Shown: positions 30,794-39,484 of the stretch, one piece after another | How the letters are laid out: each line of letters starts with the position of its first letter | Position numbering within the stretch: position 1 is the stretch's first letter | Origin: Clostridium sp. OF03-18AA | GTDB lineage: Bacteria > Bacillota > Clostridia > Lachnospirales > Lachnospiraceae | NCBI RefSeq assembly: GCF_003478035.1 | Contig: NZ_QUEP01000003.1 | Location: 62,001 to 126,000 of the forward strand | DNA: 64,000 nucleotides | Direction: 5' to 3' | Made by a program: the position numbers and the translations under genes | Notes under the pieces: model-generated | The model's database searches: none | The model's input: only the letters and a program-made list of their open reading frames with translations | What the model was told of the DNA's origin: nothing

Positions 30794-31885
30794 ATGAAAA
30801 AATCGATCAAAGCAATCATCGCAGCAACATTCACCGCAGCACTTCTCGCAGGCTGCTCTTCAAACACAGCTTCCACAACGACTGCCGCTGAGACGACAGC
30901 TGCCGAGACAACAACTGCCGAAGCAACAACTGCAGGATCCGCAGACGCAGCGGATACCGCTCTCGCAGACGGTTCCTACACGATCGGCATCAACCAGTTC
31001 GCTGTTCACGGCTCTCTCGACAACTGCCGGGAAGGTTTCATCGAAGGTCTCGCCGAGAACGGATTCGTGGAAGGCAAAAATCTTACCGTATTAGAAGAAA
31101 ACGCACAGGCTGACCCAGGGTTAGCAGCACAGATCAGTACAAACTTCGCCGGACAGAAGGTGGATCTCATCTGCGCGATCGCAACACCGAGCGCCCAGAG
31201 CGCATACAGCGTCGGCAGAAAGAATGATATTCCGGTCATCTATACAGCAGTTACCGATCCGGTCGCAGCTGAACTTGCAAACGCAGACGGAACACCGGTC
31301 GGTGAAGTGACAGGAACAAGTGATAAGCTTCCGGTTGAACAGCAGCTCGAAATGATCCGCGCGATCCTTCCGGATGCGAAGAAGATCGGTATCATGTATA
31401 CAACAAGCGAAGTAAACTCCGCTTCCACACTCGCAGAGTATAAGGAAAAAGCTGCTGATTACGGTTTCGAGATCGTTGAGTCCGGCGTTTCCTCCACAGC
31501 AGACATCCCGCTGGCAGCTGACAGCCTCTTAGAACAGGTTGACTGCTTAAACAACTTAACGGACAACACCGTCGTTGCTTCTCTTCCGCTGATCCTTTCC
31601 AAAGCAAACGCAAAGAACATCCCGGTATTCGGAAGTGAGATCGAACAGGTCAAGATCGGCTGCCTCGCTGCAATGGGTCTCGATTATGTTGATCTTGGAA
31701 AGCAGACAGGACGCATGGCTGCCGAAGTCTTAAAGGGCGAGAAAAAAGCAAGCGAACTGAACTTTGAAGTCATCGAGGAAGCAGCTTTCTACGGAAACTC
31801 CAAAGTCGCTGAGGATCTCGGGATCACATTCCCGGAGGACCTCTCCAAGAATGCAAAAGAATTATTCACTGAGATCACCCAGTAA
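30794..31885 (+). CDS. trpX: TrpX-like ABC substrate-binding lipoprotein
   Basis: A 363-residue lipoprotein of the ABC_sub_bind family that serves TrpXYZ-type amino-acid importers. The signal and lipobox read IIAATFTAALLAGCSS (Cys acylated). A Thr/Ala/Glu-rich linker of about 40 residues follows, then a two-lobed binding domain starting YTIGINQFAVHGSLDNCREG. SAYSVGRKNDIPVIYTAVTD and KKIGIMYTTSEVNS are family-typical. It is preceded by a tryptophan-type T-box, which makes tryptophan or a precursor the likely ligand. Its linker is strikingly like that of the unrelated binding protein at 51379. Confidence 0.88.
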   Translation: MKKSIKAIIAATFTAALLAGCSSNTASTTTAAETTAAETTTAEATTAGSADAADTALADGSYTIGINQFAVHGSLDNCREGFIEGLAENGFVEGKNLTVLEENAQADPGLAAQISTNFAGQKVDLICAIATPSAQSAYSVGRKNDIPVIYTAVTDPVAAELANADGTPVGEVTGTSDKLPVEQQLEMIRAILPDAKKIGIMYTTSEVNSASTLAEYKEKAADYGFEIVESGVSSTADIPLAADSLLEQVDCLNNLTDNTVVASLPLILSKANAKNIPVFGSEIEQVKIGCLAAMGLDYVDLGKQTGRMAAEVLKGEKKASELNFEVIEEAAFYGNSKVAEDLGITFPEDLSKNAKELFTEITQ

Positions 31886-31910
31886 TAATTCAAACAGACA
31901 CAATGTCAGG

Positions 31911-31947
31911 AAGTCCGGCAAAGCATTTCATCCGCTTTGCCGGACTT
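31911..31947 (+). terminator. Intra-operon terminator/attenuator after trpX
   Basis: Perfect 14-base arms AAGTCCGGCAAAGC / GCTTTGCCGGACTT followed by TGC rather than a T-run. Located between the binding-protein and permease genes, it probably reduces permease expression or protects the upstream mRNA, a common device in ABC operons. Confidence 0.7.
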
Positions 31948-32046
31948 TGCACCAGAATGTAACTGTAAAAGTAACTGTTCAGCAGAGCTGAACACCCACT
32001 GTAATAACCGCGATAAAATATAGGTTATTGATTTTCGGAGGATAAC

Positions 32047-32937
32047 ATGGCAATCTTATTAGGAATCTTTGAGGAAGGGCTGATCTACGCGATCATGGCC
32101 CTGGGCGTATACATCACCTACAAGATCCTGGACTTTCCGGATCTTTCGGTCGATGGAACATTCCCCCTGGGCGCAGCGCTGACCGCAGGGCTGATCGTGA
32201 AAGGCATTTCCCCGGTGTGGGCATTACCGCTCTCTTTCTTCGCAGGCGTGCTCGCCGGATGCGTGACCGGCTTTATTCATGTAAAATGCAAGGTCCGCGA
32301 TCTGTTTTCCGGTATCATTGTCATGACCGCTCTCTACTCCGTAAATCTTCGGATCGCCGGAATGAAAGCCAATCTCCCGTTCCTGTCCCAGGATACGATC
32401 TTCGACAATGAATGGACGAGAAACAGCCTGCCGGCATCCGTGAGACCGTACATCGTTGTGATCATTCTTGCAGTGATCGCCCTGATCTGCAAATTCGTCC
32501 TCGACTGGTACTTAAACACGAGATCCGGATATCTGCTCCGGGCAGCCGGAGACAATGACGCTCTCGTAACCTCTCTCGCGGAGGACAAAGGCCGCGTGAA
32601 GATCATCGGTCTTGCGATCGCGAACGGCTTCGCAGCTCTCGCCGGAGGAGTTCTTGCTCAGAAGCAGGCCTTCTTCGATATCTCCATCGGAACCGGAACC
32701 ATGGTCTTCGGTCTCGCAAGCGTCATCCTCGGAACCCAGCTGTTCCATCGCTTTGGAAAATTAAAAGCGACCACCGCGGTCATCGCAGGCGCGATCCTCT
32801 ACAAGGCATGCGTCGCTTTCGTCATTTCCATGCGCATCGTAAAAGCAACTGACCTGAAACTGATCACTGCGGCGATCCTTCTTCTGATCCTGATCATCAG
32901 TGATTCCATGAAGAGAAAGGGGGCACATCATGCTTGA
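32047..32937 (+). CDS. trpY: TrpY-like ABC transporter permease
   Basis: A 296-residue integral membrane permease of the branched-chain/RbsC-like superfamily used by TrpXYZ systems. Hydrophobic helices run through most of the protein. The conserved early motif is FPDLSVDGTFPLGAA, and ARSGYLLRAAGDND-like residues (TRSGYLLRAAGDNDALVTSL) mark the cytoplasmic loop that docks on the ATPase. GFAALAGGVLAQKQAFFDI lies in the second half. The ATPase gene overlaps its end by 8 bases, indicating translational coupling. A GGAGG ribosome site precedes the ATG. Confidence 0.88.
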   Translation: MAILLGIFEEGLIYAIMALGVYITYKILDFPDLSVDGTFPLGAALTAGLIVKGISPVWALPLSFFAGVLAGCVTGFIHVKCKVRDLFSGIIVMTALYSVNLRIAGMKANLPFLSQDTIFDNEWTRNSLPASVRPYIVVIILAVIALICKFVLDWYLNTRSGYLLRAAGDNDALVTSLAEDKGRVKIIGLAIANGFAALAGGVLAQKQAFFDISIGTGTMVFGLASVILGTQLFHRFGKLKATTAVIAGAILYKACVAFVISMRIVKATDLKLITAAILLLILIISDSMKRKGAHHA

Positions 32938-33703
32938 ATTAAAGAACATCAATAAATATTACAATGCAGGCACCGTGAACGAAATGTGCCTCTTTAAGGA
33001 TTTCAACCTGAGCATCGCCGACGGCGAGTTCGTCTCCGTAATCGGCAGCAATGGATCCGGAAAGACTTCCATGTTAAACCTGATCTGCGGCAGCATTCCG
33101 GTCGACTCCGGAACGATCACGATGGGCGGAGTCGATATCACAAAGATGCCGGAGTACAAGCGCCAGCGCCGCATCGGTCGCGTCTACCAGCACCCGGCAA
33201 TGGGAACCTGCCCGAACATGACAATCCTGGAGAATATGGCACTCGCCGATAATAAAGGAAAACCGTTTAACCTGCTCCCCGGAACAAACAAGTCCCGCAT
33301 CGATTTCTACCGCGACCAGTTAAAGATCTTAGGACTCGGTCTTGAGGATAAGATGGGCGTGAAGGTCGGCGTTCTCTCCGGCGGCCAGCGCCAGGCGATG
33401 GCACTTTTGATGTCCACGATGACCCCGATCGAATTTCTGATCCTCGATGAGCACACTGCAGCCCTCGACCCGAAGACCGCCGACATCATCATGGAACTCA
33501 CAGGAAAGATCGTTGCGGAGAAACACCTGACAACGATCATGGTCACCCACAATCTCCGCTTTGCCGTCGAGTACGGCGACCGTCTCCTGATGATGCACCA
33601 GGGACATGCGGTCATGGACAAAAAGGGCGAGGAAAAGGCGAACACGAAAGTAGATGATATCCTCGACATGTTCAACGCGATCAGTATCGAGTGCGGAAAC
33701 TGA
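32930..33703 (+). CDS. trpZ: TrpZ-like ABC transporter ATPase
   Basis: A 257-residue ATP-binding subunit. Walker A is GSNGSGKTSML, the Q-loop lies near RIGRVYQHP, the signature is LSGGQRQAMALLM, and Walker B with D-loop reads LILDEHTAALDPK. The H-loop is VTHN. HTA replaces the more common PTA after the catalytic glutamate, as is usual in this subfamily. It overlaps the permease gene and is followed by an intrinsic terminator at 33716-33754, completing a three-gene importer operon under T-box control. Confidence 0.92.
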   Translation: MLELKNINKYYNAGTVNEMCLFKDFNLSIADGEFVSVIGSNGSGKTSMLNLICGSIPVDSGTITMGGVDITKMPEYKRQRRIGRVYQHPAMGTCPNMTILENMALADNKGKPFNLLPGTNKSRIDFYRDQLKILGLGLEDKMGVKVGVLSGGQRQAMALLMSTMTPIEFLILDEHTAALDPKTADIIMELTGKIVAEKHLTTIMVTHNLRFAVEYGDRLLMMHQGHAVMDKKGEEKANTKVDDILDMFNAISIECGN

Positions 33704-33715
33704 TCGGGAAATATC

Positions 33716-33754
33716 AAAAATCCATTCCAAATCGGCTTCACCGATGGGATTTTT
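33716..33754 (+). terminator. Terminator of trpXYZ operon
   Basis: AAAAATCC...GGATTTTT outer arms with an inner ATCGG/CCGAT pair, 12 bases after the ATPase stop. Its sequence (AAATCGGCT..GGGATTTTTGCCTTCA) is shared with the terminator at 45092-45140. Confidence 0.75.
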
Positions 33755-33876
33755 GCCTTCAAGCCTGTGTTTTATTACGGTCAGCGCAGCAAGTGCGCAG
33801 ACCTACTGACCAGTTACAAAGTATCAGTAAAATCCAGTTACAATACACACACTGAAAATCCCCACACACGGTAACG

Positions 33877-33934
33877 AAAAAGAGCGATGAACTCCGGGAT
33901 CCGACATCAGATTCCAGAACTCATCGCTCTTTTT
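33877..33934 (-). terminator. IclR gene terminator
   Basis: Arms AAAAAGAGCGATGA / TCATCGCTCTTTTT around a 30-base loop. It is T-rich on both strands and so could act bidirectionally between trpZ and the IclR gene. Confidence 0.8.
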
Positions 33935-33960
33935 ATTCTGTAACTGTTCCTGTGCTTTCC

Positions 33961-34737
33961 TCAGCTTCTCGAGAATCCCAGCGTCTTCTCCAGTTCTTTC
34001 TTAAATGCCAGCACATCCACGGCAAGTTCCGCGATCCGGGCATCCGTCATCCGGCTCACCGGTGCGGAGATGCTCAGGGCGTAGACCGGTTCTTTATGGT
34101 AATCCGGAATGCTGACCGCGATGCAGCGGACGCCTTCCTCATTCTCCTCATCATCCATCGCATATCCGACCTTCCGCACTGTCCCGATCCGTTCCATGAG
34201 ATCCTGAAACTTTGTTACAGTGTACGGTGTCAGGGACACGATCTCTGAGCTGTTCCAGATCTCTCTGATCTCCGGATCCGGCAGCTCCGCGAGCAGCGCC
34301 TTGCCGACGCCGGAGCAGTACAGGGGGATCCGGCTTCCGACTCTCGATACCATCCGGATCGAGCTGACGTTGGATTCCACTTTATCGATATACACGGCCT
34401 CCGTTCCCTCTCTGCGGACGAGATGGACCGTCTCTCCGGTCTGCTCCGACAGTTTCTTCAGTGACGGATGAACCAGAGAAGCCATGTTCGTCTGTTCCAG
34501 GATCTTGCCTCCGATCTCCAGGAACTTCAGAGACAGCGCGTATTTCAGGGATTCCTCGTCCTGCCGGATATAGCCCATATACTGGAGGGAAGTCACGAGC
34601 CGGTGCGTCGTGCTCTTATGGAATCCGAGCTGCGCGCTCAGATCCATGATCCCCATCGGACCATTCTCCGCCAGACACTCGATCACCTGGAACAGGCGCT
34701 CTGCGACCTGGATCGGATTTTTTCCTGTTTCTTCCAT
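33961..34737 (-). CDS. IclR-family transcriptional regulator
   Basis: A 258-residue regulator. Residues about 8-70 are the winged helix-turn-helix (GPMGIMDLSAQLGFHKSTTH followed by RLVTSLQYMGYI). Residues about 75-250 are the IclR effector domain, with the typical GSRIPLYCSGVGKALLAELP and GYAMDDEENEEGVRCIAVSI segments. IclR proteins bind small carboxylates, sugars or aromatic acids. The controlled genes are not evident; neighbours are trpXYZ (convergent) and rho (same strand, separate unit). A partial copy of the GTTAC repeat lies 60 bases upstream. Confidence 0.9.
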   Translation of the reverse strand: MEETGKNPIQVAERLFQVIECLAENGPMGIMDLSAQLGFHKSTTHRLVTSLQYMGYIRQDEESLKYALSLKFLEIGGKILEQTNMASLVHPSLKKLSEQTGETVHLVRREGTEAVYIDKVESNVSSIRMVSRVGSRIPLYCSGVGKALLAELPDPEIREIWNSSEIVSLTPYTVTKFQDLMERIGTVRKVGYAMDDEENEEGVRCIAVSIPDYHKEPVYALSISAPVSRMTDARIAELAVDVLAFKKELEKTLGFSRS

Positions 34738-34800
34738 TCTTTCTGTTCTCCTATCTACCCCGACAGTTCAGTTTTCTGTCAGGTATTTACACGCTTCCTC

Positions 34801-34875
34801 GTAACTGTTCAGTAGTTACCACAACGGTATCATACGGAATTTTCAGTTCAGAAAATTCCTATCCGTGAAAAGTAA
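34801..34875. repeat. GTTAC-family repeat, partial copy C
   Basis: Starts GTAACTGTTCAGTAG and then matches the third-hairpin part of copies A and B (from ACCACAACGGTATCATACGG to GTGAAAAGTAAC). The first two hairpins are missing. The 15-mer CTACTGAACAGTTAC (reverse complement of its start) also occurs at 45147-45161, and near-matches lie at about 33800 and 31971. Confidence 0.7.
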
Positions 34876-34939
34876 CGTTCAGTACCCTCACAGTTACGAT
34901 TTTTCTTAATAAGACTCTGTGTCCGGAACCCGGTCTGAA

Positions 34940-34976
34940 AAATGACCAACGGATTCCGAGCACCGGCCCGTCATTT
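34940..34976 (-). terminator. Candidate rho terminator
   Basis: AAATGAC / GTCATTT arms overlapping the rho stop codon, followed on the minus strand by TTTTCAG. The stem is short with a long loop, so this is moderate. Confidence 0.45.
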
Positions 34977-36882
34977 ATATGAATCGTGTTTTCTTTGTCA
35001 TTTCCACGAACTCTCTGTTCGTTCTTGTTCGTGCGAACATGTCCAGGATCTTCTCCACGGACTCCTCCGCTTTCATGGAGTTTGTCGCCTTGCGGACGAT
35101 ATCCACAGCTTCCGCCTCCTCGCTTGTGAGCAGGAGATCGTCGCGGCGTGTACCGGACTTTAAGATATCGATTGCCGGGAAGATCCGCTTCTCGGAGAGC
35201 TTGCGGTCGAGTACAAGCTCCATATTGCCGGTACCTTTAAATTCCTCGTAGATAACGTCATCCATACGGCTTCCGGTATCGACAAGTGCGGTTGCAAGGA
35301 TCGTCAGGCTTCCGCCCTCTCTCATATTTCTCGCTGCTCCGAAGAAACGCTTCGGCATGTGGAGTGCCGCCGGATCAAGACCACCCGAAAGAGTACGTCC
35401 GCTCGGCGGAACAACCAGGTTATAGGCTCTTGCAAGTCTTGTGATACTGTCTAAGAGGATCATGACATCACGCCCATGCTCTACCAGACGTCTCGCGCGC
35501 TCGATGACCATCTCAGAGACACGTTTGTGGCGCTCCGGGAGCTCGTCAAACGTAGAGTAGATGACTTCCACGTTCGGTCCTACAACGGATTCCTTAATGT
35601 CTGTAACCTCCTCCGGGCGCTCATCGATCAGAAGAATGATCATATGCATATCCGGATAGTTGGTCGTAACTGCTTTTGCAACCTGTTTTAATAAGGTTGT
35701 CTTACCTGCTTTCGGCGGGGATACGATCAGACCTCGCTGGCCTTTACCGATCGGAGCAAGGAGGTCCATGACTCTCATCGCTGTCGTATTTTTTCCACCT
35801 CTGACTTCCAGATTCAGTCTCTGGTTCGGGAAGATCGGGGTCAGATCCTCAAAGTTCGGGCGGTGCTCCACAACACTCGTCGGATAGCCGTTGATCGTCT
35901 TTACATAGAGAAGTGCCGCAAATTTCTCTGTCGCGGATTTCACTCTCCGGCTTCCGCGGATGATATCGCCGGTCTTCATGTTAAAGCGGCGGATCTGGGA
36001 AGGTGCCACATAGACATCGTTATCTCCCGGAAGAAAGTTCTCACAGCGGATAAATCCGAAGCCATCCGGCATGACCTCTAAAATTCCGTTTGCCTCGATC
36101 CCGCTGTCGAGATCCTGAAGATCTGCCTTCGGTTCCGCGGTATAACTCTGAGCACCCTGGTTTCTTGTCTGGTAACCAGTCTGATAGGTTCTTGAGCTCT
36201 CCTGAATTCCCTGGGCATCCGGCATGCCGCCCTGAGTCTGGCGGTCCTGATAGTTTCCCTGAGTCTGGGAATCCTGCGCAGATGACTGCCCCTGGTAAGC
36301 ATTCTGACGGTCCTGGTAGCTGCTCTGGCGGTCCTGGTAACTGATCTGGCGATCCTGCTGACCACTCTGACGGTCCTGATAGCTGCTCTGACGGTCCTGA
36401 TAGCTGCTCTGACGGTCCTGATAGCTGCTCTGACGATCCTGGTAATTACTCTGGCGATCTCTGTAATTGTTCTGACGGCTCTGGTAGCTGCCCTGCCGGT
36501 CATTTCTCATCTGGCGCTCCCCTCGCTCCTGACGGTCATTTCTCTCATATCGTTCCGCACGCTCGGTTTTCTCCGGACGCCCCATGCGGTCCTGGAAGAC
36601 CGCCGGTCTCTCCGATGCCATTTTCTCCTGTCCCGCACCTCCGGAAACATTTCCAGCAGCCGGCGCTTTCTCTTTCTGCGCTGCCGCCTGCATCGGTGCT
36701 GCCGTATTCTCTCTATTTTCATTATTTTCTGCCGGTACTTTTGCGCCGCCGGCACTTTCCGCCGCCTCACAAAGGCGATCGATCAATTCTGCTTTTCTCA
36801 AGCCGCTGATATTCCTGATTCCCTGGCTCTTTGCCAGCTCTTTTAACTGGGTCAGCGGTAATGTTGCTAATTTTTCACGCAT
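34975..36882 (-). CDS. rho: Transcription termination factor Rho
   Basis: A 635-residue Rho helicase, longer than the 420 residues of E. coli. Residues 1-40 are the Rho-N SAP-like domain ([20 protein letters not shown]). Residues about 45-265 are an acidic/polar disordered region with YQDRQSS-type tandem repeats. The cold-shock RNA-binding domain follows ([20 protein letters not shown]), then the hexameric ATPase with Walker [24 protein letters not shown] and the Q/R loops. The core is fully conserved, so it should be an active terminator. GGAG precedes the ATG. A similarly long disordered insert in gut bacterial Rho is known to alter its behaviour; that extension to this protein is inference. 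Confidence 0.97.
   Translation of the reverse strand: MREKLATLPLTQLKELAKSQGIRNISGLRKAELIDRLCEAAESAGGAKVPAENNENRENTAAPMQAAAQKEKAPAAGNVSGGAGQEKMASERPAVFQDRMGRPEKTERAERYERNDRQERGERQMRNDRQGSYQSRQNNYRDRQSNYQDRQSSYQDRQSSYQDRQSSYQDRQSGQQDRQISYQDRQSSYQDRQNAYQGQSSAQDSQTQGNYQDRQTQGGMPDAQGIQESSRTYQTGYQTRNQGAQSYTAEPKADLQDLDSGIEANGILEVMPDGFGFIRCENFLPGDNDVYVAPSQIRRFNMKTGDIIRGSRRVKSATEKFAALLYVKTINGYPTSVVEHRPNFEDLTPIFPNQRLNLEVRGGKNTTAMRVMDLLAPIGKGQRGLIVSPPKAGKTTLLKQVAKAVTTNYPDMHMIILLIDERPEEVTDIKESVVGPNVEVIYSTFDELPERHKRVSEMVIERARRLVEHGRDVMILLDSITRLARAYNLVVPPSGRTLSGGLDPAALHMPKRFFGAARNMREGGSLTILATALVDTGSRMDDVIYEEFKGTGNMELVLDRKLSEKRIFPAIDILKSGTRRDDLLLTSEEAEAVDIVRKATNSMKAEESVEKILDMFARTRTNREFVEMTKKTRFI
36240..36480 (-). 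repeat. 21-base tandem repeats inside rho
   Basis: In-frame repeats of about 21 bases encode YQDRQSS and variants (about nine units, some degenerate). They form the core of the disordered region. This is a coding minisatellite likely to vary in copy number between strains, not a CRISPR array. Confidence 0.85.
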
Positions 36883-37000
36883 AATAATACTCCTTCATCC
36901 TTATTCCGGTTTTATCATCTCGTTGGGAATCAAAAAAAGATCATAACAGCCTCCCCGTCTCCGGATCCGCTGCCTTGGAACCATTAGATTTGAAACTTTT

Positions 37001-37149
37001 CTCCGATCGGATCACCGCATTTCAGCGATATCGGAGGACTTTTTCGAAACTGCCCGGGAGCAAAGAAGCAAGTATCGTTTCCAATACTTTCCTCCCAGGC
37101 TGTTCTGATGAGTATATCTCATTATAACGCACACATAAAAAAATGGAAA
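37001..37149 (-). promoter_or_regulatory. rho leader and candidate promoter
   Basis: A candidate promoter reads TTTCCA (37144-37149), 17-base spacer, TATAAT (37121-37126) on the minus strand, giving a leader of about 230 bases before rho. The leader contains the stem CTCCGAT/ATCGGAG (37001-37036). A structured leader fits the known autoregulation of rho genes, but the mechanism here is inferred. Confidence 0.45.
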
Positions 37150-37176
37150 GAGGAAATTTCACAATTTCCTCTTTCC
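37145..37176 (-). terminator. Terminator downstream of rarA
   Basis: GGAAAGAGGAAATT / AATTTCCTCTTTCC stem followed on the minus strand by seven T. It ends the rarA transcript about 160 bases after its stop. Confidence 0.8.
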
Positions 37177-37212
37177 CTGATCCTGCTTATTCCATCTCTC
37201 CGGCTTCCCTCT

Positions 37213-37355
37213 GTTACAGTACACGGGTCCTCCAGTGCCCGCGCACTGTAACAGGATTTTGCCGATGCTTCGCATTCCAAATCGGCAAAATCCGCGACCA
37301 CAACGGTATCATACGGAATTTTCAGTTCAGAAAATTCCTACCCGTGAAAAGTAGC
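37213..37355. repeat. GTTAC-ended triple-hairpin repeat, copy B
   Basis: Nearly identical to copy A (27926-28067): begins GTTACAGTACACGGG, carries the same three hairpins and ends GTGAAAAGTAGC. Its last 18 bases overlap rarA and supply that gene's final codons and stop. Confidence 0.85.
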
Positions 37356-38672
37356 TTCCCGCTTTATAAACTCCATATGCTCCCTGATCTTCTTTTCATA
37401 CCCATTCTCCGACGGTTCATAGAATTTCATTCCTTCCATCCCGTCCGGCAGATACTGCTGGGTGACATAATGATTCGGATAGTCATGTGCATATTTATAG
37501 CCGAGTCCATGTCCCAGCTTCTCCGCGCCTTTGTAGTGCTTATCCTGAAGATGCGCCGGAACCGGCATCGTCCGCATATTCGCTACAGCCTTCATCGCAT
37601 TCTGGATCCCCACATAGGCCGCATTGCTCTTCGGAGCCGTCGCGACATAGGCGGCCGCCTGGGAGAGAATGATCTGGCTCTCCGGCATTCCGATCCGCTC
37701 CACCGCCTGCGCCGCGCTCACCGCGACCACAAGCGCATTCGGATCCGCATTTCCGACATCCTCGGAAGCGCAGATCATGATCCTGCGGGCAATAAACTTC
37801 ACATCCTCACCTGCATACAGCATTCTGGCCAGGTAATAGACCGCCGCATCCGGGTCCGATCCACGCATGCTCTTGATGAATGCAGAGATCGTATCGTAGT
37901 GGTTATCCCCGTCATGATCGTAGCGAACCACCCGTTTCTGGATACATTCCGCCGCGACATCGATCGTGATATGGATCTTTCCGTCCTCCGACTTGTCCGT
38001 CGTGAGAATTCCGAGCTCGACCGCATTTAACGCCGCTCTCGCGTCCCCGTTTGCCACATCCGCAAGGAAATCCGCCGCCTCATCCGTGATATCGGCTCCA
38101 TAAGTTCCCATCCCTTTTTCCGTATCATAGACAGCCCGGATTACCAGTTCCCGGATATCCTGCTTTTCCAGCGGTTTTAACTCGAAGATCCTGGATCTGG
38201 AAAGAAGCGCGTTGTTCACCTCAAAATATGGATTCTCCGTCGTCGCTCCGATCAGCGTGATCGTCCCGTCCTCCACGAATGGCAGGAGATAATCCTGCTG
38301 CGACTTATTAAAGCGATGGATCTCATCCACGAAAAGGATCGTCTTCTGTCCGTACATGCCGATCGCATCCTTCGCATTTTTCACGATCTCTTCCATATCT
38401 TTTTTTCCGGCAACAGTGGCGTTGATCTGCTCAAAGCGCGCACTTGTCGTATGCGCGATCACCTTTGCGAGCGTCGTCTTTCCTGTTCCGGGCGGTCCGT
38501 AAAAGATCACCGATCCCAGCTTGTCCGCCTTGATCGCACGGTAAAGGAGTTTATCCTTTCCGATAATATGTTTCTGACCGACCACCTCGTCCAGAGTCGT
38601 CGGGCGCATTCTGGACGCGAGGGGCGATTCCTTCTCCATCGTATTTTGTCTCATATAATCAAATAAATCCAT
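37338..38672 (-). CDS. rarA: Replication-associated recombination protein A
   Basis: A 444-residue clamp-loader-like AAA+ ATPase (RarA/MgsA) that acts at stalled replication forks. It has Walker A ([18 protein letters not shown]), Walker B (LFVDEIHRF), sensor 1 (GATTENP) and the C-terminal tetramerisation domain with DPDAAVYYLARMLYAGED. The length is typical. The C-terminus is odd: the last five codons (ATFHG) and the stop lie inside a dispersed repeat (copy B), so the native end has been replaced. The core is complete, and the protein is expected to be functional. Confidence 0.95.
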   Translation of the reverse strand: MDLFDYMRQNTMEKESPLASRMRPTTLDEVVGQKHIIGKDKLLYRAIKADKLGSVIFYGPPGTGKTTLAKVIAHTTSARFEQINATVAGKKDMEEIVKNAKDAIGMYGQKTILFVDEIHRFNKSQQDYLLPFVEDGTITLIGATTENPYFEVNNALLSRSRIFELKPLEKQDIRELVIRAVYDTEKGMGTYGADITDEAADFLADVANGDARAALNAVELGILTTDKSEDGKIHITIDVAAECIQKRVVRYDHDGDNHYDTISAFIKSMRGSDPDAAVYYLARMLYAGEDVKFIARRIMICASEDVGNADPNALVVAVSAAQAVERIGMPESQIILSQAAAYVATAPKSNAAYVGIQNAMKAVANMRTMPVPAHLQDKHYKGAEKLGHGLGYKYAHDYPNHYVTQQYLPDGMEGMKFYEPSENGYEKKIREHMEFIKREATFHG

Positions 38673-38695
38673 GAAAACTGCCTTTCCCGAATGTT

Positions 38696-39484
38696 TTAAT
38701 CGACCATCAGTTCGTCTACTGTAACAAAAGTATACCCTTTCGCCGTAAGGTTGTCAATGATCCGGAGCGCAGCTTCCACGGATGTCCGGAACTCATCATG
38801 CATCAGGATGATGTCCCCGTCCTCCGTATCTTTTAAGACTTTTGCGGTCACTTTTTCCGTGTTCTTCAGACGCCAGTCGATGGAATCGACATCCCAGAAT
38901 ACCGGGATCATGTCCACCGCCTCCTCCAGCTTCGCATTCCAGCTTCCGTATGGCGGGCGGACGTACTCCGGCATGACTCCGGTCACTGCCCGGATCTTCT
39001 CCCCGGTTTCACAGATTTCTTTTTTGGCATCCGAAAGCGGTTCTTTCGTGAGATCCTTATGTGTCATACAATGGACACCGATCAGATGTCCATCCTCCGC
39101 CATCTGCTTTACGAGATCTTCCTTTCCGTCAATGCACTCGCCTACAAGAAAAAAGGATGCACGGATCTCGCGTTCCCTGAGACCGTCCAGGAGCGGCTTT
39201 GTGTATCTGGAATTCGGACCATCATCGAATGTGAGCGCCACGTATTTTCTCATATCGGTCTCCTTCTCCCGTACCATGTCCGATTCCCTCGACATGACGT
39301 TCCTGTCTTTTCGATCTTCCTGCTCCTCTGACTCATTTTCCTCTTTATTTCTTTCATGATACACATCTCCCTTAAAATCCTTTTCCCCATCTTCTCCTTT
39401 CCACATCCGCAAGGTCACGCCGCACAGGATCAGATCCACAACTACGATCACCAGAAACAGAACGATTTTCTGTCTGAATTTCAT
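38696..39484 (-). CDS. Polysaccharide deacetylase (NodB domain)
   Basis: A 262-residue membrane-anchored carbohydrate esterase family 4 protein. Residues about 6-26 form one membrane helix (VLFLVIVVVDLILCGVTL), followed by a charged linker. The NodB domain has motif 1 VALTFDDGPN (catalytic Asp and metal Asp), motif 2 GVHCMTHKDL (H-x3-H metal ligands), motif 3 VRPPYGSWNAKL, motif 4 DVDSIDW and motif 5 ILMHDE. All metal and catalytic residues are present, so deacetylation of peptidoglycan or another N-acetylated polysaccharide outside the cell is expected. It is directly upstream of rarA with a 23-base gap. Confidence 0.92.
   Translation of the reverse strand: MKFRQKIVLFLVIVVVDLILCGVTLRMWKGEDGEKDFKGDVYHERNKEENESEEQEDRKDRNVMSRESDMVREKETDMRKYVALTFDDGPNSRYTKPLLDGLREREIRASFFLVGECIDGKEDLVKQMAEDGHLIGVHCMTHKDLTKEPLSDAKKEICETGEKIRAVTGVMPEYVRPPYGSWNAKLEEAVDMIPVFWDVDSIDWRLKNTEKVTAKVLKDTEDGDIILMHDEFRTSVEAALRIIDNLTAKGYTFVTVDELMVD

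Noticed and set aside
36240..36480. Regular repeats that might be taken for a CRISPR array
   Set aside because: They are 21-base in-frame coding repeats in rho without spacers of constant length.
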